A DNA stretch of 64,000 nucleotides, taken from Prosapia bicincta. Taxonomy: Eukaryota > Arthropoda > Insecta > Hemiptera > Cercopidae. A program made the position numbers and the translations under genes. The notes beneath the pieces are model-generated. The model had not been told where the DNA came from. It saw only the letters and a list, made by a program, of their open reading frames with translations, and searched no databases. The DNA is taken from positions 173,133,024-173,197,023 of the forward strand of contig JBAIZL010000002.1 of assembly GCA_036971475.1 (NCBI GenBank). Direction: 5' to 3'. Shown one piece after another: positions 52,916-61,199 of this stretch (positions are counted from its first letter, which is position 1; every line of letters starts with the position of its first letter).

Positions 52916-53465
52916 AAAACAGCTTAGTGCGTACAGCGGCAGCGGATTAATAAGTTCATTGACAAGTTTACCGGGAAAGGTTATAAATCGGGCTATAGAT
53001 TTATTGCCAGTTGAATTACATATTCCGGGCTATCAGTATTGCGGACCAGGAACAAGATTACAAGAAAGATTAAAAAGGGGTGACGCCGGTATAAATAAAT
53101 TAGATCGAGCGTGCAGAGACCACGACGTTGTCTATTCACAATATTCAGATTCGAGTCATCGAGCCGTCGCCGATCAGCAATTAGCCAATAGAGCTTGGGA
53201 ACGCGTAACGTCAGGTGACGCAAGTTTGGGCGAAAGGGCAGCCGCTTATGCAGTTACCAACATAATGAATGCGAAAAGTAAATTCGGAGGTGGCAGAACC
53301 AGAAGGAATGCTGCTAAAAAAAAATCAACGTCATCGAAAAATAAAATTAAAACTAAAGTGCTAAAACGAATGAAAAAAATATGCTGCGCAAACAGAAAAA
53401 AAGCCGGCAAAGGCTATTACCTGAAACCGTATAGAGGTGGTGGAAAATCTAAAAAAAAAAAATAA
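52908..53465 (+). CDS. Phospholipase A2-like virion protein with basic tail
   Basis: 185 residues. A parvovirus VP1-type phospholipase A2 domain is visible: the calcium-loop motif YCGPGT (44-49) and the catalytic helix LDRACRDHDVVYS with His72-Asp73. In parvoviruses this activity helps particles leave endosomes. The C-terminal 65 residues are highly Lys/Arg-rich (KKKSTSSKNKIKTKVLKRM), with a CC pair, like adenovirus DNA-condensing core peptides. It ends in a run of twelve A residues (53451-53462) directly before TAA. The protease frame continues across that run in the -1 frame. Confidence 0.85.
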   Translation: MSKKQLSAYSGSGLISSLTSLPGKVINRAIDLLPVELHIPGYQYCGPGTRLQERLKRGDAGINKLDRACRDHDVVYSQYSDSSHRAVADQQLANRAWERVTSGDASLGERAAAYAVTNIMNAKSKFGGGRTRRNAAKKKSTSSKNKIKTKVLKRMKKICCANRKKAGKGYYLKPYRGGGKSKKKK

Positions 53466-53833
53466 AATTACCAAAAAGAGCGTTAACAAATATCGATTTA
53501 TTTAAATATGTAAACAAATTAAAAATTCCGAATTTCAGAGGCATCTTTATGAGCGATAATATGCCCAAAAAAATGTTGACGACTGAAAATGGTATTATAA
53601 ATTTGGACAACACACAAGGACCGGGAACGCATTGGGTGGCCTATCGAAAATTTAAAAATAAAATCTACTATTTCGACAGTTTTGGCAATCTGCCTCCATC
53701 TCCGGAAATAATTCGATATTTCAAAACAGCGTCGGACAATGCAAACATTTTCTACAATTATACCAATAAACAAAAACTGACTAGTTACAACTGCGGTCAT
53801 TTGTGTTTACAGTTTTTAACGAACAACATATAA
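53466..53833 (+). CDS. Adenain-like cysteine protease
   Basis: Maturation protease of the adenovirus type, expected to cleave capsid precursors. From the first ATG (53549) it is 94 residues, with catalytic His28 (GTHWVAY), Asp43 (YFDSFG) and Cys82 (YNCGHLCLQFL). Homologous Polinton proteases begin upstream of that ATG. Here the same frame is open back to the A12 run at the end of the PLA2-like gene and encodes conserved-looking residues (LTNID, KLKIPNFRG) with no ATG. The N-terminus may therefore come from -1 slippage on the A run or a non-AUG start. ATG-initiated product alone would lack about 28 residues. Confidence 0.85.
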
Positions 53834-53842
53834 CCGGCGAAA

Positions 53843-54538
53843 ATGCTCTGTTTAAATGGTAAAGGGTCAAACATCTCTTGCGATATATATCCGCCCATAG
53901 ATTTGCGCAGCGAAAAATGGGAAATTGGATTAATTGATTTTATGACTTACAACACCATACCGAACATTGAGAAAGACGTAAATGATAAATTTCATTTTGA
54001 TAATAATAAAGTTATAGAATTGCCCGAAGGATCATACGAAATTGATAATATAGTTTCGTTTTTAAAGGAAGCTATTCATGAAAATTTTGGAGAGAAAAAC
54101 ATTGTGTTTGATCTTAAAGGAAATAACAATACGTTAAAAACGAAAATCTTCTGTTCGAAAGCAATTAGATTCGACAAAGAGCACAGCATTGGATCGCTAT
54201 TGGGGTTCGAGGCGAAGGAGTTAAAACCAAATATTTGGCATACTTCCAAAAATACGGTAAATATTAACAGAGTAGACGTTATTCGAATTGTTTGCAACAT
54301 TGCTAGAGGTTCATATAGAAACGGTGTTGAAGGTCATATTATTCACGAATTTTATCCGGCCGTCGAACCTGGTTATAAAATTATTGAAAAACCTACTACA
54401 GTAATCTATCTGCCGTTAAACATAACAGGACTACTTCATAATATTGCAGTGCGTCTCGAAGATCAGGACGGACAACTGATAAACTTGCGGGAAGAATATA
54501 TAACGCTCAGACTTCATTTGCGGCGAAGTGTTAGTTAA
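53843..54538 (+). CDS. Penton-type minor capsid protein (PX family)
   Basis: 231 residues, nine bases after the protease stop. It begins MLCLNGKGSNISCDIYPPID and contains EKWEIGLIDFMTYNTIPNI, the hallmark of insect Polinton minor (penton) jelly-roll capsid proteins. The mid region GSLLGFEAKELKPN and the C-terminal NITGLLHNIAVRLEDQDGQL fit a single jelly roll. In the virion model it would form the five-fold vertices. The frame is intact. Residue-level fold assignment is by family resemblance. Confidence 0.85.
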   Translation: MLCLNGKGSNISCDIYPPIDLRSEKWEIGLIDFMTYNTIPNIEKDVNDKFHFDNNKVIELPEGSYEIDNIVSFLKEAIHENFGEKNIVFDLKGNNNTLKTKIFCSKAIRFDKEHSIGSLLGFEAKELKPNIWHTSKNTVNINRVDVIRIVCNIARGSYRNGVEGHIIHEFYPAVEPGYKIIEKPTTVIYLPLNITGLLHNIAVRLEDQDGQLINLREEYITLRLHLRRSVS

Positions 54539-54540
54539 TA

Positions 54541-54699
54541 ATGGTTCTAATTTTGAATAGTAGTAATACAACAGATTTTACAGCGGCAGTCAGTAGACGT
54601 CAGCCAATAGATCACCATAAGCTGCTAACAAAAAGGAACAAAGAATTTTTGGAATCTTTAGGTTATACTGTTAATAAAGAACATGTTACGAGTAGATGA
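54541..54699 (+). CDS. Small conserved-looking ORF between minor and major capsid genes
   Basis: A 52-codon frame that starts two bases after the minor-capsid stop and overlaps the major-capsid ATG (54683) in another frame. It contains RRQPIDHHKLLTKRNKEFLE followed by SLGY, a compact basic segment resembling the short peptide found at this position in other insect Polintons. The tight packing and lack of other coding explanation for the gap support it. Function unknown. Confidence 0.55.
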   Translation: MVLILNSSNTTDFTAAVSRRQPIDHHKLLTKRNKEFLESLGYTVNKEHVTSR

Positions 54700-55879
54700 A
54701 AAGGTCATTTTTGACGAAACTATTGTAGATTTGGAATATCATACGCATCTTCCGTACGCACAAACTACATTTGGTGAAAATGATGAAATTCGGATTCCAG
54801 CGCACCAACAAAATGTTTACACGTTGCCATCTAAGAGTTACATATATATAGAAGGAGAATATAAGGAAGTGAACCCGGCCAACAATCACGAGGAACAAAG
54901 CGTTAAAATAATTAGCAATGGGATGGCATTTCTTTTTGACGAAATCAGATATGAAATTTGTGGCACAGAAATAGACAGGGTGAAAAACGTTGGTATTACG
55001 ACAACAATTAAAAATCTATTAACCAGCACTGAAGATGAAAAAAATATTTTATTGAACGGAGGATGGAATATAAATATGATTCCTTTCGAACACGATAATA
55101 AATTTTCGTTTTGTATTCCTCTGAAAATGTTACTCGGATTCGCAGACGACTACGCCCACATTTTATTAAACGTGAGACAGGAATTATTATTACTCAGAAG
55201 TTCGACCAATATAAATGCAATTATAACGGAAAATAATAACAATAATGTCGAATTGAAAATTACAAAAATATTTTGGAAAATTCCGTACGTGCGAGTGGCC
55301 GATGATTATAATTTATCGCTATTAAGAATAATCGATAAGGACCAACCAATTTCATTAGGATTTCGACGTTGGACACTCATCGATAATCCTGCTTTGCCGA
55401 CTTCAAAAAATTCAACCTGGACAGTAAAAACAGCGTCCAATAGCGAAAAACCTCGTTACGTCATCATCGCTTTTCAAACGGACAGAAGGAATGTGAAAAA
55501 CAAGAATGCCGGTCATTTTGATTTTTGCAACATTGTCAACATTAAACTATATTTAAATTCGCAATATTATCCGTACGATAATTTTAACGGTAATAAGGCA
55601 ATCATCTACGATTTTTTCACAAGATTTCAGTCGTCATACTACCATGGCAGCAATAATAGACCGGCCATAGATTTTAAAACATTCATTGCAAAAACACCAA
55701 TATTTGTTATAGACTGTTCAAGACAAAATGAATCATTAAAAACTGGCACCATAGATGTGCGAATTGAAATCGAAGCAAATACAAACCTGCCTGAAAAGAC
55801 TGCTGCATATTGTCTCGTCATCCAAGACGCTCTCGTCGAATATACACCACTCTCTGGTCTTGTGCGTAAAATATTTTAA
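54683..55879 (+). CDS. Major capsid protein, double jelly roll (PY family)
   Basis: 398 residues. The N-terminus MLRVDEKVIFDETIVDLEYH and the following EIRIPAHQQNVYTLPSKSYI are typical of arthropod Polinton/adintovirus major capsid proteins. The middle has DEIRYEICGTEIDRVKNVG, and a second lobe contains RRWTLIDNPALPTSKNSTW and YYPYDNFNGNKAIIYDFF. The protein would trimerise into pseudo-hexameric capsomers. The frame is intact, and a poly(A) signal follows within 35 bases. It is the last gene of the + strand block. Confidence 0.88.
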   Translation: MLRVDEKVIFDETIVDLEYHTHLPYAQTTFGENDEIRIPAHQQNVYTLPSKSYIYIEGEYKEVNPANNHEEQSVKIISNGMAFLFDEIRYEICGTEIDRVKNVGITTTIKNLLTSTEDEKNILLNGGWNINMIPFEHDNKFSFCIPLKMLLGFADDYAHILLNVRQELLLLRSSTNINAIITENNNNNVELKITKIFWKIPYVRVADDYNLSLLRIIDKDQPISLGFRRWTLIDNPALPTSKNSTWTVKTASNSEKPRYVIIAFQTDRRNVKNKNAGHFDFCNIVNIKLYLNSQYYPYDNFNGNKAIIYDFFTRFQSSYYHGSNNRPAIDFKTFIAKTPIFVIDCSRQNESLKTGTIDVRIEIEANTNLPEKTAAYCLVIQDALVEYTPLSGLVRKIF

Positions 55880-55906
55880 TTGTATTTCTTTTTTTTAACT
55901 GAGAAA

Positions 55907-55912
55907 AATAAA
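55907..55912 (+). terminator. Poly(A) signal after the capsid gene block
   Basis: AATAAA 28 bases after the major capsid stop, the first clear polyadenylation hexamer downstream of the + strand gene block. Confidence 0.6.
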
Positions 55913-56798
55913 AAGTTGTAAACAAAAATAGTGTATTTTATTTATAAGACCCACCAAAATTTATAGGATATAGACAATGGATAATTCATAAAATGCTATT
56001 TTGTTTTATCTTTATTAATCTACAAACATTAACATAACATAATTTTGTGTTTAGTTTTCAGTCACAAAATTACGAAGTAGAGTTTGTTCGAAAGTAAAAG
56101 TGTCCATAGAAAGACCAAAGATACATTTAATGATTCAAAATTTTACCTACTTTTTTAACGAAATATTATTTAAAAAATATGTGTTAATTATAAACAAATT
56201 TTTAAATGATCAAGTTTAAGATGCATTTATTTTTATATATTATAAATTTCATGAATAAAGGAAATCAAAAGATCTAAATTTTGTCGCCTCAGACTAATAT
56301 GTGCATGCAAATAATTGAGTTACGCAAAACAGCTGCTCTCAAAACTTCCTGTCGAGGGCAAAGTTCAAGCCCGAATATTCATTTCATTTTAACAGCAGTG
56401 CTATATAATCATTGTACAGAGTAAGTCACGTCATGTGTTGAACATTTCTAGCACTTTATAAAAGTTATCAATTCAATTAAATTAAATTAGAAAATCTCTG
56501 ACTCTATATTCAGTTTAACAGTGTTTAAAAATAATTGTATTAGTAATTATAAAACATCATCAGCCATTTTTTAACTCTCGTTAGAATTTTTCTAAGTAAA
56601 ATTATTGTTTAGGATCGTAGAAGTTACCAAATACCTTACGTTATTTTCATGTCTAGAAACATGTAGAAATATTTCCTTGCGCAGTTATTTTTATTGACGG
56701 TTAATGCTCACGAAGTATTTATTACTGCTTGGTCTTTTCCTATTACAGAAGAAGGCGGTTATTTGAAATAATGTACACAAGAAAAATTACAAAACATA
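55913..56798. other. Intergenic stretch between capsid and metalloproteinase genes
   Basis: AT-rich sequence between two convergent genes. No feature recognised. Confidence 0.5.
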
Positions 56799-56804
56799 TT
56801 TATT
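56799..56804 (-). terminator. Poly(A) signal of the metalloproteinase gene
   Basis: TTTATT on the + strand (AATAAA on the minus strand), about 40 bases beyond the metalloproteinase stop. Confidence 0.5.
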
Positions 56805-56844
56805 CTCACAGAGTACAATTACAAAACTTCTTTACTCCTTCAGC

Positions 56845-58401
56845 TTACAACAATTGCAAAACCAATTTTTTTAATTTATTTAAAACAGAGACATTATTTG
56901 CGACGGTGTTTAAACATGTTATTCCAAAGACGTCTAAATTATTTTCAATCGTTTGTTGTATATTTTTCGTAAATTCGTTATATTGCACAATAATATTGTT
57001 TTTAAAAAAATATAACAATCCGTTTGTATATCTAAATACAGACTCCATATGGGTCGGTAAAAATGGAAAGTCGTTTGAAATGTAGCCGTATTTCTTGACA
57101 TGAAATACTTTTTCATCTAGTTCCAAAAAGTAAATGTCATTGAAAAAAATATAGGTGATTCCCCTATACGAATTCACAACCCCGTGTATTTTCATCTGGC
57201 TTCCACCACCCAAAAAGGAAATATGTTTCGGGTAATCTTTAACTAATTTTAGAGATGGATATTCTATCATAAATATCTGCTCTTCTGCGAAGAATACAAT
57301 TTCACCAGATGGTCTCTGATAAATAAAATCTATTTTTGTAAAATTCGGTGATAAAAACGGCAACCATTCTACAATTTTTTGAACTTTGTCAACATATTTA
57401 TTACCCAACATTACTGACCAAATCCATTTTTCGTGAAATATATACAATTCTTTATTAACAACTAAAAACGTTTTTAGATTTTTCAAATTGCACAAATTCG
57501 GCGTAACAACGTCTTCCACTTTCTTTGTAGGCAAGGTTTTCGGTTTCAATGTAGTTGATGTTATCTTTTTTTTCTTTCCGTATAACGTCTGTATGGCGAA
57601 AATGTCGTCTTCTCCAAGATCAGCCAAATCGCTTTTATAATATGGATACATAATTGAATCTAAACGATTGGAATGTGATATTCCCAATGCATGTCCTATT
57701 TCGTGTATTAAAACATTTAATAGGAAATGTTTACCTGAACCGCATTTTTTAATATTGTTTTCTAAACACCAATCTGCATCGCTATTTAAATGGATTTCTC
57801 GAGTTGATTGGTCTATATGGGGTAAAAACGCGTGTCCCAGTAAATTGGCGTCAAGTGGATATGAACAATAATTTGGAGATTTTTCAAACGTGTGCCTGGT
57901 CCGTTTAAAGGAAAGTAATATATCCGGTTGGACCCTATCTTTCACAAAAACCAAATCGGTATGTTTTTCCCAAGCGTTAAAAGCCTGTCTTGTTAACTCA
58001 TTTATTTGGGTCGTTGCTAAAACAAAATGATAGCCCAATACTTTTTTACGCCATTTCACATGATGGAGTTTAAAAGGCAGTATAGAGTCTTTAAGACCAC
58101 ATCGCGGTTTTTTCATAAATTCTAAAGTAGCATTGTCAATTTTACCATTAGTATTTATATTGTATGTCTCTTGAAAGAGATGTAAAGCATCAGTCACAAA
58201 TGTTGAATTGATGTTCGCCAAACCAATTGATGACGCGTTCAAATATCCAAATTTATGTAAATAACTTACAACAAAATTATAATTCTTATCCGTACAGCTT
58301 TTTCCTTTCCCTACGCACACATTAGCATCAAACAATTCCTCTCTAACAGGATACGTATTTACAAACGCAATAATCACAAAATATATCATTAGAAAAAACA
58401 T
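56845..58401 (-). CDS. Matrix metalloproteinase (MMP), Polinton cargo gene
   Basis: A secreted zinc endopeptidase, 518 residues from the ATG at 58401. This start is chosen because it gives a signal peptide (MFFLMIYFVIIAFVNTYP). A TTG-started extension to 58470 would bury it. Domains: peptidoglycan-binding-like prodomain (about 25-95), cysteine switch KPRCGLKD with Cys101, catalytic domain with HEIGHALGISH (233-243) and Met-turn SIMYP, a Lys/Thr-rich linker, then a hemopexin domain (about 290-518) bracketed by cysteines. Known MMPs degrade extracellular matrix and basement membrane. Intron-free, intact and opposite to the virion genes, it looks captured. Baculoviruses carry comparable MMPs. 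Confidence 0.92.
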   Translation of the reverse strand: MFFLMIYFVIIAFVNTYPVREELFDANVCVGKGKSCTDKNYNFVVSYLHKFGYLNASSIGLANINSTFVTDALHLFQETYNINTNGKIDNATLEFMKKPRCGLKDSILPFKLHHVKWRKKVLGYHFVLATTQINELTRQAFNAWEKHTDLVFVKDRVQPDILLSFKRTRHTFEKSPNYCSYPLDANLLGHAFLPHIDQSTREIHLNSDADWCLENNIKKCGSGKHFLLNVLIHEIGHALGISHSNRLDSIMYPYYKSDLADLGEDDIFAIQTLYGKKKKITSTTLKPKTLPTKKVEDVVTPNLCNLKNLKTFLVVNKELYIFHEKWIWSVMLGNKYVDKVQKIVEWLPFLSPNFTKIDFIYQRPSGEIVFFAEEQIFMIEYPSLKLVKDYPKHISFLGGGSQMKIHGVVNSYRGITYIFFNDIYFLELDEKVFHVKKYGYISNDFPFLPTHMESVFRYTNGLLYFFKNNIIVQYNEFTKNIQQTIENNLDVFGITCLNTVANNVSVLNKLKKLVLQLL

Positions 58402-58616
58402 TCTTGTGTTGAACTCGCGGCGTCGTTCAACGAACTGACAAAATATAACGAAATAATTCGTGATAACCAAATTTCCGTTTCAAAACGTTCGTTCCTTTTA
58501 CGAAGCTAATCCTCTACACTCACGTCCACTACCTCCGTATCTGCTTATCCTTGTTGTAACTATATCCATAATATTCCCTTACAAACTCATCCCTACGAAA
58601 ATATAACACTGTAGTA

Positions 58617-58935
58617 AAGAGTACCTTGACGTACAGTGCAGAAACGTGGATAATGTTTCAAACAGACAAGAGCAAGATAAACGAAGTAAAAATGGACTCT
58701 CTTAGGAGATCATGTCATTCTTTAGACGAGAAACATTGGATGTCGCAGATTACCAAGAGTTCCTAGGGAATGGACGCCACCGGAGAAAAAAGATAGGGAA
58801 GACCCAAACTATCAAGGGGAAACAATCAGTAAAGCCGTGAAAGGAGCATATCGGTGTAACACCGCTACAATAAGAAAACATACAGATGGAGTTTAGAAAT
58901 CGGACAGCGACGGCAGACACTATAATACCGACATT
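58617..58935 (+). pseudogene. RTE/CR1-like LINE ORF2 C-terminal fragment inside the Polinton
   Basis: One frame reads TLTYSAETWIMFQTDKSKIN then EVKMDSLRRSC, matching the YG-x-ETW block of RTE/CR1-type reverse transcriptase tails (L-x-YG-x-E-T-W ... R-x-x-x-x-E-M-x-x-L-R). About 100 bases later, in another frame, REWTPPEKKDRE matches the W-x-P-x-x-K-R-x-R-G-R-P block. Stops and frameshifts are present. It lies in the Polinton right arm, between the MMP gene and the right inverted repeat. Confidence 0.55.
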
Positions 58936-59835
58936 AAACAGTACCAACATCATCAAGACTGAATCAATATAATAATTCAAGATATAAAACATATGTTAAA
59001 TCATGGTACTAATAATAACCACCAATTTCCAAATATTGAAATAATAAACTTAAAAAAGATAAAAATAAAGGATTAAGAATGAATGTATGTGAAGCATTCG
59101 AAGTATATAAATAGAGTGGAAATAAGAAATTAATAAGTAATTCTTGTACTTGAATAATTTCAGTTGTTTTTGATTATTTTACAAGAAAACATACTAAACA
59201 TATATATATCCTTATACGGGAAACATGCCTATCCTTAGAAACATCTCGATACAGTAAAATAAGGACCTATGTTTCTGACAAGTGGGCCTTACATTCTCCA
59301 TTACGACCACTACTAGGCATTGCAATACGCGCATTTTAATTCTACCGATATTCATCTTGTTCCTCCCTTGCCTTATTTTACTAAAACTGTAGACAAAGAT
59401 ACCTTCTGTAGGGATGGGATGAAGCTTACAACATGAGAAGAAGCTCTGGCCACATGGGCAATGATTGTCCTCACCTTCCGAACTAAAGTCAGGGTAGTCC
59501 TCATTCATCAACCCTCGAAAATTCTTTTCCACGTTTTTGTGCATTAAATATCCTTCTTACAGTCTTATCATCGTCTGGTGATAGCTTTGAAATGATTTAC
59601 GTCACAGAAAATATTCGAACACTGATAAAAAGAAATTTATTCTCTGTGACTTGTAAATTACGCACTATTCTGCTGTGCTGTATGACCTACCACATGTGGT
59701 ATATAGTTATGGTTAGCAAAACCACTTACTACGTTTTAATCTGCGTATAATATGAAAGTTTGTCTCTAAAAAAATTGCCTGGTTTTTATTTTTAAACCGT
59801 CATTCAATTCCTTCGATTAACTCACACTCTCCTTA
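58936..59835. other. Polinton right arm, unassigned
   Basis: No polymerase B or other family recognised. One minus-strand frame at 59212-59544 (110 codons, starting MHKNVEKNFRGLMNEDYPDF, with an acidic patch and several CxC pairs) is unassigned. It may be transposon debris. Confidence 0.4.
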
Positions 59836-60455
59836 TATATATATATATATATCTTGTGCAAATTTTCAATCGTTAATAAAATACGTTTTTATTCATCCAA
59901 TGAAGTTCAAATTCCTTTTTTTACAACCTGTAGTGGATGACAATTGATGTTGATACAGTTTTACAATAATATTTATTTATTAATTGAATTTTAAAAAGTT
60001 GATGACTCGGTGGGAATCGAACTGAATGTTTGAAATCCAGCGTTTTGGCACTGAGCCAACTTTTCTATTCGTAGATATCTCTTACTTAAAGATGTATATG
60101 AAATTAAAAGAGAGGATTTCCATGAAATAATGAAGTATTAAAAGAGATTGATAGATTGGGAAAAGTTATATAACACCATTAGGTTTATAAATTAGAAATG
60201 AAAAAATGGGAATAAATAGCAACAAACAAAAATAATAGTCCAACACCATATTCTGTGTAGAGAAAAAAATGGAAAATTTCAAGAAAGGGGATTTCTATTT
60301 TGCATTTAATATTGGATTATATCACGTGTATATACATATTTATATCAGTTGTTATTTTAACATAAAAATTAACTTAAATAAAATTTTTCTTTGTCGACCT
60401 CAGTGGGAATTTACTCTAAACATTTTTTAAAATATTACTTGTGTTTATTTGTAGC
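59836..60455 (-). repeat. Dispersed repeat copy 2 with tRNA-derived SINE head
   Basis: Related to 12287-13000. On the minus strand, about 60065-60005, a tRNA-like head is visible: GTTGGCTCAGTGCC (A-box-like) and CAGTTCGATTCCCACC (B-box-like), about 40 bases apart. A body follows downstream, then a (TA)n tail at 59836-59852. The acceptor arms do not pair, so it is not a tRNA gene. Similarity to the 12-kb copy extends past the head to about 60455, so a larger composite repeat is involved. Confidence 0.55.
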
Positions 60456-60531
60456 AATATTTTCTGTTGATTTTTATAATTGTCTGCTAATTGTTGACAC
60501 TGTTTCGTCTAAGGTTTTTCTAGACGCGTGT

Positions 60532-60736
60532 AGTGATGCTGTGCCAATTCTATTTCTATCCTCTTACGTCCAATTTACGTATTACACAACGCGATAGACT
60601 TGTCTGAGCCAGAGAACTGAGAGGGGGGAGAGCTGGAGCTCCGTGCCAAGGAAGGGGCAACGTGATGACGCCATTTACGTACACCCGGTAGAAGCGGCTG
60701 CGTACGCCCGGTGGGAACAGCAAACCCCTTACTACT
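60532..60736 (-). repeat. Polinton right terminal inverted repeat
   Basis: Reverse complement of 48061-48268. It ends CCCCTTACTACT at the outer tip, with one AGT fewer than the left copy. Confidence 0.95.
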
Positions 60737-60742
60737 GATATA
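60737..60742. other. Polinton target-site duplication, right
   Basis: GATATA, identical to 48055-48060. Confidence 0.9.
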
Positions 60743-61038
60743 GGATCCATCAGATTAGATTGGTTGCATAAATTGTTGTTATCTTTTCTGAGAAAATATA
60801 TATTGTATGAAACAATGGTTGTTAATTTTTTACGCAACTACACCATTGCCCTTTTAAATATGTGGTAAATATAATAAGGATGATCCAGTGATTTTAATAT
60901 TATAGCAAGCAGCACCACCCACGTCAGTAGGGTCATTAACAAAGTCCCTTAAAGATTAATAGTAGAGAAGGCGTTGGGGTAGATGGAGCGCTTGGGCGGG
61001 AGCCAATAGGAAAGCCGGATTTACTACCCCCCCTTTCC
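60743..61038. other. Flank between Polinton and repeat island
   Basis: No feature recognised. The sequence becomes GC-richer from about 60980. Confidence 0.5.
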
Positions 61039-61165
61039 AAGATGGCGGCGCCCATAAGCGCGGGAACAAGATGGCGGCGCCCATAAGCGCGGGAACAAGA
61101 TGACGGCGCCCATAAGCGCGGGAACAAGATGGCAGCCCCCATATGCGCGGGAACAATATGGCGTT
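61039..61165 (+). repeat. 29-bp tandem repeat with E2F-like and YY1-like motifs
   Basis: Four full units start at 61039, 61068, 61097 and 61126, with a partial fifth at 61155. The consensus unit opens with AAGATGGCGGC, a YY1-type core, and closes with GCGCGGGAAC, an E2F-type site. The YY1 core is altered in units 3 and 4 (GACGGC, GGCAGC), but GCGCGGGAA is kept in all four full units. Short read-through frames on the minus strand are not genes. Confidence 0.9.
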
Positions 61166-61199
61166 TCGCTCTAGTGTCCTAACCTAAGAAAAAGTTGTG

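Noticed and set aside
56729..57085. Plus-strand frame overlapping the metalloproteinase 3' end
   Set aside because: It is antisense to the well-supported MMP gene and has no domain.
58750..58992. Minus-strand membrane-like frame in the Polinton right arm
   Set aside because: The opposite strand here matches an RTE/CR1-like LINE tail; the frame is its shadow.
60005..60070. A tRNA gene on the minus strand
   Set aside because: A-box-like and B-box-like motifs are present, but the acceptor and anticodon stems do not pair and a related decayed copy lies at 12.5 kb, so a SINE is more likely.
60936..61156. Minus-strand frames over the 29-bp tandem repeat
   Set aside because: The peptides are periodic read-through of the repeat (SRAYGRRHLVPALMG) and not a plausible protein.
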